Source of the DNA: Tetracladium setigerum
Taxonomy: Eukaryota; Ascomycota; Leotiomycetes; Helotiales
Length of the DNA: 64,000 bases
Direction of reading: 5' to 3'
NCBI GenBank assembly: GCA_031472005.1
Contig: PZJY01000013.1
Span: 620,001-684,000 of the forward strand
The notes under the pieces were generated by a model. That model was given only the letters and a program-made list of their open reading frames with translations. It was not told the DNA's origin and did not search any database. Within the stretch, counting starts at the first letter, position 1. Every line of letters begins with the position of its first letter. A program made the translations under genes and the position numbers. This document shows, piece by piece, positions 34,270-44,549 of the stretch.

Positions 34270-35459
34270 GGAGGGTAGGGAGTGGTAGTGGTTTTTGTGT
34301 TTATCTTTCTTGAAAAACGACTGGATAACGGAATTGGATGGGTTTGGGTCAATTGGGATTGGTTATTAAGTGTTTTGTTTTCATTCATTCCTTGCCACAG
34401 AGTATAGGATCTGGAAGCAGTCATGGTGCTAGAGCGCGAGAGACGGGAGGGAGAGGAGAAGGAAGAGCATTGATCATCGGGAGCATGTAGTTGTGAGTGT
34501 ATATACATAGATGCATGGCGGGGAAGTACATGGCATGCATATATAGCATTCGAAGATGCCAGAGAGCGTATGGATAGAGAGACAAATTCAAATGATACCA
34601 ATGACTTTCCCTTTCTTCCCCGTGTAAGTTGTGAACCAAGTGGATTTTAATGTACCATAGCGAATATAAAATATAAGGCGCGATGACCTTAGTATAGCAA
34701 GGTAAGGTAAAGTAGACGTCGTTCACGGCGGCTAGAGTGACCGTAAGTAAGACATGTGTTTTGGTTGATTAGTAGGTAAGGTATGCCTAGCGAGTAGGTA
34801 GATCTTTATCACCCATAATATTCGTTCGCACTCTGTCTTCAAGTCGATACTGTGTTTCGCATGCCACTCTGCCTTGCTCTCGACCTTCCGGTGTCCTTTG
34901 CGGCTGCATAATTTGAAATGGATACTCCCTCCACAACAATGAACGGATATGAGCAATCGAAAACTAAATGCAAAGGAGAGACCTATTTCTAAACTGTAGC
35001 TTGTCCTCTTTTAGCGAGATTTTTATCGACTTGAACGTTCTTGAGAAAGTGGCGGGAGTATAGTAATGTATCTTTTCAACATGTCAGAGTTCACGTCCGG
35101 AGACGAAATGAAACAACCTCGCTTTCCCTATCGGCCATGTTCTGCACCTGGGTTGGTTCGTTCCATTAGGCGCAATTTGAAGCGATATTGATGGTTGTGT
35201 CACGTGAAATTATTGGGCTGCGCGGCGAGCCATATCACGTGGTTGGATTTCCAAGGTATGTCGGACGTCTGCTTATTGTACTACTTATTGTTCTGCTTAT
35301 TGTACAGCCAGATCGACCTCTGTCGCGCTCTTCGACCTTGATATGTTGTACAACAAATCGTTTCTGCACTCTCGTATCGCATATTTTCATTTTTGTTGAT
35401 GTTTTAGGGGTGCAAAGTCTTGCTTTCAGAAGTCGAACTAGTCGGGAATCAGGCTTACG
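34270..35459. other. Intergenic between the zinc-transporter relic and the HET gene
   Basis: About 1.2 kb without a supported gene. Minus-strand frames at 34421-34956 have no motif. The right end holds the 5' flank of the HET gene. Confidence 0.45.
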
Positions 35460-37949
35460 ATGTTGTGCGAGACGTGCAATGCGCTCTTCACGGGCGAATT
35501 CGAAAAGTCCCAGGATGAGCAAGGGCATGACCAGTACAGTGCTGAAAAGTACACTCCCTACTCTCGTTCCTGTCCGGGATTCTCACTCAGCTGTGGTTTG
35601 TGCCATAGAGTTCGAGAGTGCCTGGAAGCCAACCTAGAAGCCCTTCGCATCGTGCGAGATTCAGTAGAAGGGTCTCTGTGGCTTGTATGGATGCTCGGGC
35701 TCAACTATAGAAGATCTGGTCGCTATCAATGGGGGTATCTTTATATTCGGCTGGTTGGGGATTCGGAAGCGGAGGCCAATGTGCAGGAAGTTGTGTGTAA
35801 TTTCAGTTTGCGCAAAGATACGGAAGTGCGTCCAGCTGGTCAGTTCAATCCGAGTGGCTGCAACACCCCTAACGGATACAGGTGCATCCGACTCCAATAA
35901 GTATGTTGGGCCATCAACTGAATCCGAGGAAACGCTTGCGTTAGCACGTACATGGCTGCAACTCTGCACAGAGCAGCATCTAGCCTGTGGAAAGCCAAAT
36001 ATACCGCCTGATCTTCCGAGTCGCCTACTTGAGCTCCGGTCCCCGACACCTGATATGATACGGCTTCGAGATACGTCGCAATTCTTGACACGTCCTTCCT
36101 ACATGACTTTAAGTCATTGTTGGGGCAAAAAGAAAATTCTGAACCTTACTGCCAAAACGAGTGAAGAACTATATGGAGGAATTAGGACTGTAGAGTTGCC
36201 CCGAATTTTAGAGATGCAGTCAAAATTGCTTCACAATTGGGAGCTGAGTACTTGGTGAGTGTGCATTACTATGACAGCATGCATGGAATGCAGCATTTGA
36301 TTTATACACCCGACTTGATGATCTTTACTAATCTTACTATAGTGGATTGATTCCCTCTGCATATTCCAGGACTCCAAAGAAGACTGGCAGAAAGAGGCTC
36401 CCCTCATGGCTAGTATCTATCAGGGATCGACCTGTAATATCGGCGCTAGCGCTTCTCATAATTGCTATGAAGGCATTTTCCGTTCTCGCGACCCTAAACT
36501 AGTCTGTCCACTGGTTGTTTCCATCGTTAATCCCAATGGCTCTGACCTCCCGGAAACTCTCCTCATCGAAACGGACATAAGTGGTGAGATAGTCCACGAT
36601 CAGAGTCAGCCCCTCTTCAAACGCGGGTGGGTCTACCAAGAACGACTCCTTACACCCAGAACATTACATTTTGGAAGCGAATATGTCTTCTACGAATGCA
36701 ATATAGACATGTTCTCGGAGAAATATCCCTTAGGTTATCCTAATAGCCAAGGGCGAACGCGTTTAACTGATATGCCAGACACATCCGATTTTCCAGAATA
36801 CACTTCTGGAGAATCTCTAAGGTGGTGTTCCATGGTGCGTGAATATTCTGGGCTCGATTTGACCTTCACAAGCGATCGCCTAGTCGCTCTGTCAGGGATT
36901 GCGAGGCAATTCGAGACGTCGGTGCCGGCGAGGTATTTGGCTGGCTTAGTGAGTGATTCCTTTTATCTGTGATGCGCAAGGAGAACTCCCACAACCCATC
37001 GTCTCACAATTACCACAACCCTTGTATTTGAGTTTTTAGACGTCCTTTCAGCTCATTATCGCTGACCAAACAATTACAAGAAATGTGCTAACTTGAATCT
37101 CAGTGGGACTTTAACATTCTTGTTACACTGCACTGGTGCTATCAACGTCCAAGTGTTCGGGACATACTCTCACGAACACGTGGGACCGCACGACCAACCC
37201 CCTATCGCGCACCTACCTGGTCATGGGCTAGTCATGAAGGGAAAATCAGACATTTGTATTCGGGTTCAGACAGTCACCGTCGTCTTGCCACTATTTCTTC
37301 CGTGACACTCTTCCACGCCACCCCCGACATATACGGCGAGGTGCTCTTCGGGCTCTTGCGCCTGACAGGGCGCCTCCTCGCTTGTGAAATCGACATTCGT
37401 AGCTATCACCTTCGTAATCTTGAGTCTCAGTCTGGCTACAATTTCTCCGTTTCCTTCGTCGGTGGCGAGGAGTATTCCGCCGTCTGGGAAATTGAGTTCG
37501 ACTTCGACAGCAATCTGCATGATGTTCCACTTGACGGATCAAAGGAGCAGGAAGTTCAAGTCCCATTTAATGTGTACGAAGAGCAATTAGATCAGTCTCC
37601 TGCATTGCAGAAAGTATATCTCCTTCCTCTTCAGAGGGGTGCTTCTAATCAGCTATTTGGCATTGTTCTACTACCAACCGCGGTGTCGGGCTGCTATGAG
37701 CGCTGCGGGGCGTGGTTGTTCCACACAGATGCCTGGGGCCCGAATTATGAAAGTTTTTTTGGAGAGCAAGAGGCGAGGTCAGCGGCTCGACACGCGGCTC
37801 GGAAAGGCGGCTCGGCAGGATTCGAAGTGAACTACCACGTCGGACCACCACCACCACTGCCAGAAACGCAGCCCACTGTCGGCAATGCTGCGGAATGGGA
37901 ACCTTACGAGGTCTGGAATGGGGAGGAAGGTACCATCTGTATTATTTGA
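35460..37949 (+). CDS. HET-domain (heterokaryon incompatibility) protein, two compensating frame breaks
   Basis: HET proteins trigger cell death after fusion of unlike fungal strains. Blocks are 35460-36254, 36343-36948 and 37104-37949, with introns that have GTGAGT donors and ATAG and CTCAG acceptors. HET motifs are YMTLSHCWG, YLWIDSLCIFQDS (formed across the first intron), GWVYQERLLTPR and YRAPTWSWAS. The total is a multiple of three, but two local breaks occur. Near 35855 the frame moves by +1 between PAGQF and RVAATPLTDTG. At the TTTT run 36206-36209 it moves by -1, after which the expected RDAVKIASQLGAEYL is read. These may be real lesions, as is common in HET genes, or homopolymer errors. 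Start: ATG at 35460, after an N-terminal CxxC segment (LCETC). Confidence 0.82.
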
Positions 37950-38834
37950 ATGATTGATTGATTGGTCGTCGACATCAGGGGAATCGATGAAGTGATGGAA
38001 TACTAGAAGATCTCGAGGCAGCTGTGGCACGCTTTTTTGAATAACGACCGCTGGATCGGCAAATGAGCCGATCGTTTGAGGATACCTGGTCTCATTACCG
38101 CCCACGCTCTTTCTTCTGATGGTCTCCCATTTATACTAAATCTTTTCGGCATAAATGAGGCGAAAGTGGGAGGTGTTGAAGGCTTCCACATCTCTAGCCA
38201 ACGACTTCATCTAGACTCCTTCTATCTTTTAGCAACGGTACGATAAGAGAATGAGGGTATTTCTCAATGCTCCGTTCTCAAGCTAGAGATGATATCCCGA
38301 CGGATTCTTTCTCTTGTCCTCCTCAAACGACTTTTATCGCTCAACTAAAATAAAGCCATCGAAGTTCGACTACTTACAACCGGCTGGCGAAGTTAAGAAC
38401 TCTAGACCATGACCTTGTCCACAACTCTCCACAGCGACAGGTCTCATTCTTCAGGGCAGGGAACCAGGAGAGGGGATGTACAAACATGATACCACGATCA
38501 AGGAAGTTTTTATTGCTTTTTTCTTTCTCTTCGAAGCTGGGGTACCGGGTGTTCAGAGTGATTCCTATACTTTTAGTGCTATACTTAGACTCTATGCGTA
38601 CTTTCTTTGTCTTATGCGCGGCTGTAACGCTGGCAGCTAAAATTGGTTATCATAGCTATGTCGATAATGGCATAAGTGTTTAGATTGTTTGCTTCCACAT
38701 GAAGAATGAAATGGCATCCCGTATAGAACTACTTCTATGATTCCGTTGTGATCGACGGTTCATCCATTTCAACGAAGTATTGCCGAAGACTTCGGGCCAA
38801 TGAATCAATAATGCCTTTTTTGGGCCTGTTTCCA
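37950..38834. other. Intergenic: 3' flank of the HET gene
   Basis: No supported gene; only short frames. A C+T-rich tract is present near 38280-38340. Confidence 0.45.
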
Positions 38835-39272
38835 CTTGTGTCCTTATTTTTATGGCGGTCGTTTGCAGCAGATAGAAATCCGAGGTTATAAGGTGATGGG
38901 ACCTATTGCTCTAATATCTACTACCTCAAGACTTGGTAAGCTCAATTGCCACAATATAAGCTACCATAGAATCAAAATTAGTCAAAACTCTATTTCTATG
39001 ATTTCTGATCTTCGACTGGAATCTCCAAGTTTATTACTTGAGATGGATGGCTACTCTGCCATCTTGGCAATCCCAAACAATTCCCACAACATAATATCCC
39101 ACACCCAAGTCACGGCAAAATACCTAATTAAAACTCCCACCATTGTACATGTAACCACAATTTCCATTGGACAAAATAGTCTCCCAACCAAAATTAGGAG
39201 CCCACAAATAACCCGCGAGAACTTTGACTGGTCTGCAAACCCAGGCGCGTTATCGCAATTTTGATTGTACAT
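38835..39272 (-). pseudogene. Decayed duplicate of the 3' end of the secreted Apple-like gene
   Basis: Minus-strand reading gives NCDNAPGFADQSKFSR and, after a frame change, NFGWETILSNGNCGYMYNGGSFN and a stop. This matches the C terminus of the gene at 28.4 kb (NNAPGFADQSRFSR, FGWDSIWSNGNCGFMSYGGVFY). Similarity continues about 190 bp past the stop into non-coding DNA. It ceases abruptly near 39272, inside the coding part. Only the last 45 or so codons are present, so this is a partial duplicate, not a gene. Confidence 0.8.
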
Positions 39273-39548
39273 CTCATATGTTAGTCAATCTGGTAGGTAA
39301 ATACGGGTACAGTACGTATATTTTCTCCGACCAATGAAATGACTCTGTTCGTCGGGCTTGTACAGTACATGGCTGAAAACCAGTGCATCATTGGAAGTGT
39401 GCCTCAAGTACTATTCTCTACGGATATACCCACACCCAGCCCGTGTAACTCGAAGTTCGGTGAGCTCAAGAGGCCCCTCCCCATACTCAAACTTCCATTT
39501 TCTCTTTCATCTGACTTTAATCAATCTTCTTTACATTTTCGTCGCACA
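39273..39548. promoter_or_regulatory. 5' flank of the deaminase gene
   Basis: About 275 bp between the end of the duplicated fragment and the deaminase ATG. The last 60 bp are pyrimidine-rich, as in fungal leaders. The deaminase promoter therefore abuts a duplication boundary. Confidence 0.4.
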
Positions 39549-41416
39549 ATGTCTAATCTTGAGATAACCGGAAATTTGAGAGACCGATTCATTCAGGGAG
39601 TGGTTCTCTTGTTTCTCTTGGATCCTGTTCGAGGCGAGCCAACAGCTTACAGTCTTGATAAGGACTCAAGTGCTGTTGAGCATCCCCGAGAACTACTTTT
39701 GAAACGAAAATTTCTTGACTCGTTTGCCTTAATTTGCGCCGTAAAAAAGGACGCAAAGACGGTCTCCGCAGCCTGTCTAGAGGAGCATCAGGGGGAAGGC
39801 ACGGTGGTCCGGATCGCTAGTAATGCTGGAGTGTGCGAGAATACTACGGATTCTTTGCGACGCATTGTAGCTTTGCTCAAACTCATTGCAGTCAGAGGTA
39901 AGTTTTTGAGCTACTCATCTCGTGCAGAGACTAATACTGCCATTTTCAAGAGCTTGATCCCTCTGAAGGAGAAAGGATTGTGCTACTCACCATCGTCGAA
40001 CTTGACGTTGCAAAGATTCGAAAATACATAAAGCTCCTAAGAACTTCGAACATGGTGTTCAACGAACTGGTCCCGACTGTACGCTCTCGGCTAGCTTCAA
40101 TGATGACTCCGTCTTTAATTGAGCAATTTCTGGATTGGTTCAAAATCCTCTTCTCGATCAAGGACTTGCCAAATGGCTCATCGCCAGCCGTGCTGCTTGA
40201 ATGTATCTTGTGGGCACAGAAAGCAAAGAGTTTATTTTATAAACATCTGTCACTTGCTTTCGCGAATTGTGATGGATCTCTGCCCCACGAGTTCAAACAT
40301 ATCTTCAAACTTGGGCGATACGGCATTGCTGCCAGGGCTTTTGTGCAAACCGCAATCGAACTTCCTCTGTTGTTCGATCCCATAATAATTGAGTCTGTAT
40401 CTGCACCCGAAAGAACGCAATACGCCTTTCGAGAGGAAGAGGAAAGGCCACTCGATTGCACACTGCGGCGACTACCAACAATCAAAGTAGAAGATGCAAT
40501 ACCTCGTCTTTCTAGATTTTGGGGAACTGATGATGCGGAAGCAAGTTTCCGGGAATCATGTCCGCAAGAGCTAGTTACGCACGCTGAGTTGCAGCTAGTC
40601 AGCTTTTACGATCACAACCCGATGCGGAGGCCCCAGCTCCGATTTATAGGGGTCAGCAAGAAGTCGTGTTACCTTTGCTCGCGGTTCCTTCTCGCTCATT
40701 CAAGTGGCTTCTATGTTTCATCATGCCATCAGAAATTATACAGATCTTGGATTCCCGCTCCGTCAAGAGATCTTGACGTGTACAAGAAGTACAAAGGCAT
40801 CACGCTCGACATGAGTAAAAAGATAGAGGAAATCACGAGAGAGGAATTGACCCATCGTCTTGTATTAAAGCGACTCATGTCAGCAGATTCAACGGCTGGT
40901 GTGTCGCAATCTGGTCTGACCGATGTGGGAAGGCCGGCCTTCATGGATTTCGCTAGGCGTGATGGGATCGAGATCAACTTTCCTGTTGATTCTGAAACCA
41001 CCGATCGAGAAGCACTGGCTCGTCCGTTCGACCTTGATCGGAGTTTCAATGATTCGCGACCCAGCAGTATAAGTGAGATGACACCATGGAGTTCAAGACA
41101 ACACTCTTCCACGGAGAGGCAGATCAGCCCTTTCTCGTCGATGGTACTCCACTTCAAGATTCAGAGTGATGATTTGAAGCAGGATACCATTATGCTGGGC
41201 AGCATACTTGATCCTGATACACAAATCCCGTCATGGTCGATGTTACTCGATCTTCTCGACTCCGACGACAGTATCGGGTTCGCTTCCAGGGATTTGAATT
41301 TTCTGCTTGTCAGCAACAACTTTCGCTTCAGAAATCAGAGACAATTTTCAGCTTGTTTGCAATGGTTACTCAACCAGGAGGTCTGGAATTCAGAGGTGTT
41401 GATCTGTGATATTTAG
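39549..41416 (+). CDS. Predicted HAE-type nucleic-acid/nucleotide deaminase (OTT_1508-like)
   Basis: Cytidine-deaminase-fold protein of the fungal OTT_1508-like family (name recalled, not searched). Exon 1 is 39549-39897 and exon 2 is 39951-41416, with a 53-nt intron (GTAAGT donor, CTAAT branch, TCAAG acceptor). The product is 604 aa. The zinc and catalytic residues are visible as H327-A-E329 (THAELQLVSFYDHN) and, 29 residues on, C356-x2-C359 in GVSKKSCYLCSRF. The strand before it (RPQLRFIGVSKK) fits the fold. The N-terminal 320 residues are alpha-helical without a known domain; the C-terminal 180 are acidic and Ser-rich. The substrate (nucleotide, RNA or DNA) is unknown. The gene is intact. 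It ends 179 bp from the end of the convergent ATPase gene. Alternative: a catalytically idle scaffold; the intact HAE/CxxC argues against that. Confidence 0.8.
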
Positions 41417-41595
41417 ACCTCAACTCAGTTATCTGCAGGTCAAGCTACAGAAGAAAAAGTCATCATGGCTGACCATAAGATTTAAGAAAAGAGATGTCTT
41501 TATACTAAAGGTGTTGGAAATCATGGAATTATTAATGTTTCTACGGTCTTCTCGTGTCATTGTGCCCTTCTCCCCACCCTTCGTCCCACCAGCCT

Positions 41596-43353
41596 TCAGG
41601 TAGCCATTAGGCTCATGCCACCATCTGTTGTCAACCTTTTCCTGACACGGATCTTTAGGTAACCAGACCCGAGCCTACTAATCTCTGTTCTGCCCTCACT
41701 GTATTGCAGTATACCCACCATTGCGGCTGGCGAAAAAAGAAGTGCATGTCCGACACGCAATTGAACAATTTCGTCGAAGATCTTGAGAGCATCGCCATTT
41801 TCGCATAAGCTTGAGCCGCTCTTTGAATCACTGTGCCCTCTATTTGTTTGCGGATGGATTGCAGATGTTGTGACACCTGCCAAGTGACTTTTGAGAGCCT
41901 GCATCCAACTCGGTGAGGTAAAGCGATGGACAATAGTGGTAGAGCACAAGTCTAGCAGTAGTGGAGAGATCGTCGGCTCCTGAGTGGATATGATGATACG
42001 TGCGCCAAGGTGACGTTGGAGTCGAATCACTGATAGAAGTGTGTTTGTGAGTGTCAGCGCCTCCGGAGAAGCGTTCATGAACTTTGAAAGGATTTAGTCA
42101 TTTGCCATCTAGATCATGCTTCATTATGTACCTTGTGTGCCTCATCCAGGGCAACGATGCGCCCTCCAGCACTGCTCTGCTCTATAAATAAACTTAAACA
42201 TATGTTGAATAGAGAACATGCATTCTCAGGCGTTATACACGGGCAGGAGAGGTCGACAATTGTGAGATGACCGGGCTGAGTGATTAGCAAGAGTTGCAGT
42301 GGGTCAGGTTTGTATAAATACCTTAGAGCTCCAGTCATCTTTGTCTATTGACTTTTCTTTATTCTTCCCCTTCCGACTCGGATATACCTGCGTTTTGGGC
42401 ATGAAGCTCTCCAACGTGTCAAGGCGTTGTTGCAATGGAGTAAGTTGAGCGGGAGTCAAACCGCTATCCATGACTTGATTCTTGAATTCGCAGTAATTGA
42501 ACTTAGTTTTTGTAATCTGCTGAAGAATACGCATCTCCCGCAAAATCCGGTAAATGGTATGGATGTACAAAGGAGGCTCTCCACTCTTTACAGCCATTAA
42601 CTCCAGCATTCTTGATGTATTCAAATCCGACTCCTTGATTTGTAGGGGCTCAACTGTTATGTTGAGACGGCTGTAGGTGGTCTAGGTTTACCGATTGTAA
42701 GCGAATGTAGACATCGGAAGGGGGTTGAATAGATTCTCTGGCATAGTACTTACGCGGATACTACTGATATTTGTTGGTGAGCAAAGTACCCTAACTGTGA
42801 TAGCAGGATCCGAGGCCATGTAAGCTGCCTCGCATGGCGAACCTCCATAATCCGAAATGAAAGTGTCATAATGAAAGACAAGGCCGGTCAGAGGGGTCGG
42901 TAGCTTTCCTGCTCTAGAGCTGCTCAGGCAATTCTCTAGAAGACAAGAAAGGGTATGACTCTTTCCAGAGCCTTGGGATCCGCAAATGAAGGTGGAAGAA
43001 GGTGTAGCAACATTGAATAGTATTCTTGGGTCGGCACCGCCGTTCTCTCCGGTATCCTCCTGAATTTCCAAAACTTCGGATAGCCCTCCCAACAGACCAA
43101 ATTGAGGGAATGGTGTTGGATCATCTGGAGAAAGAAGGGACTCGGCGTGTTTGAGTATCGGCATGACGAAGATTGGCGTGGTGGTCAGCTCTGGAAGTGC
43201 ATGTTGATTGCGTGGCATTTGAAGAAGAGCTAAGTGCTCTCCAAGATCCACAGCGTCTTCTCTCTCTCGGATGGTGTTGCCTGAAAGTAGAGTCCAAGTG
43301 CTGGAGTTATTTGTTGATACATCTTCAACTTGAGATTCGGTGTTGTAGGTCAT
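41596..43353 (-). CDS. P-loop ATPase, HerA/FtsK/VirB4-like
   Basis: Exons 43353-42754, 42681-42322, 42275-42132 and 42081-41596 join in phase to 529 aa. Walker A is GSQGSGKSHT at about residues 125-134; Walker B is IVALDEAHK with D364/E365. After it, INASPEAL-like FMNASPEAL and LGARIIISTQEPTISPLLLDLC resemble sensor and arginine-finger regions of HerA/FtsK-type pumps. Such enzymes move DNA or unfold complexes as hexamers; the substrate here is unknown. I recall similar proteins scattered in ascomycete genomes under the label 'P-loop NTPase'. The third exon's acceptor is CACTCAG and the second's is ACCTAG; the nearby CTACAG would break the frame. It is convergent with the deaminase. The ATG at 43353 follows a non-ATG extension that is ignored. 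Confidence 0.8.
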
Positions 43354-43896
43354 GGCTGTGAATTGATCTTTTATGAGTAGTGAAATCACTGGTTGGTGAC
43401 AATGAACCCGTAATGAGCAGCGATGTTTCGGCTGTGAAGTAGATTGTGAAGGAAAAATTTCTGGAGGTACTGGAATGATTTATAGTAAGGGAAGGCGGTG
43501 AAATTAGGTCAAAGAATATAATTCAAGGTATGGGGAAGGGGTTAGTGTGTCAATCAGCGCCATTAAGAGGCATTTCAGCTTTGCATAAGCCACCTTTGTT
43601 GATGTATCAGGAATGCGGGATTTCCGTGGCTCTAGTGAGATAATTTTAGATGAGAACTGATTGAAACATTCAATGCTATCTAGAACAGTCTACACGGCTC
43701 TATGAAGCTAAATGAGTCAAACGCTACCATTCAGGCATCCCGAGAAAACAAAGGAAAATTGAAATTGCAATAGCCATAGTAGTAAGAGTCTCTCCTCAAC
43801 TTATGAAATCGAAAAAGAAGGTATAAGCGTAAACCCTAAATTCAACTGCAAACAATACTGACAAAACCGACAGTGTGCTATTTCGAGGGAAATCAA
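43354..43896. promoter_or_regulatory. 5' flank of the ATPase gene
   Basis: A 543-bp gap between two minus-strand genes, AT-rich, with no open frame of note. It holds the ATPase promoter and the C2H2 gene's terminator region. Confidence 0.45.
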
Positions 43897-44549
43897 TCAA
43901 ATTTCCCTTTCCTCCAATTCTTTGTGCGATCCCATGTGTCTCTTGAAGCTATCCCTTCTCGGGAAACCTATCCCATACACTTCTGACCGACTGCAAGATA
44001 CAACTGGGCAAAAGAATGGTTGAATTTCGGCATGTATTGTGATGACATGTCGGTCACGCGTTTTCTTGTCCCCGAAACCATCGTTAGCCCAAGGGCACGA
44101 TAGATCGGAGCATTTGTAAGGTCTGTTGTGACGTTCCATGTGCTTTCTGTAAGTCCAATATTAAATTTAGAAATTATGGGATAAGTGAGGAGAACTTACT
44201 TGAATTCACCAGGTGTAGAAAATGTGATACTAGGACAAGATTCGCAAGTGAATTGTGGTACACTATCTCCTTGTTGGTAGGCATTTGTGACGGCCATGTC
44301 ATGCAAAGGGAGTGAAATTGATTCATCATGAAAGGAGGGCTGTAAAGACTGATTTCCATCTTCGAAATATTGGACAGGATTGATGGTGAGATTGTGTTGT
44401 GATTCAAACTCTAGAGCAGGCTCGTTTTGATATGAAGTTGGGGGATAAAGTCTGTTGTCTAACAGAGCGGGATTAATGGTCTCAGGATAAGTTATTTCTC
44501 CTTGTTGACCCGCACCCGAGTTGTTGTTGCTGAAGGTCGATGGTTGCAA
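43897..44549 (-). CDS. C2H2 zinc-finger protein, 5' end unresolved
   Basis: Exons are 44549(?)-44200 and 44146-43897, with a 53-nt intron (GTAAGT donor, TTACAG acceptor) that completes the first finger. Three fingers lie in the C-terminal half: CESC...HMERH; CSDLSC...H...H (Cys-x4-Cys); CPVVSC...H..SH. The N-terminal part is Asn/Gln/Pro-rich, as in fungal activators. The long frame starts with TTG, not ATG. In the same frame upstream an ATG (about 44602, MAWESAGSSLT) is separated from it by a TAG. The real start may therefore be an unplaced upstream exon, an internal ATG, or the N terminus may be broken. Predicted DNA-binding regulator; same strand as the ATPase. Confidence 0.65.

Noticed and set aside
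33837..34601. 254-codon minus-strand open frame
   Set aside because: It is antisense to the His-rich zinc-transporter relic, where high GC keeps several frames open; it has no motif of its own.
35460..35900. HET gene read as a separate 146-codon protein
   Set aside because: The downstream frame continues the HET protein directly (RVAATPLTDTG); a one-base shift explains it better than two genes.
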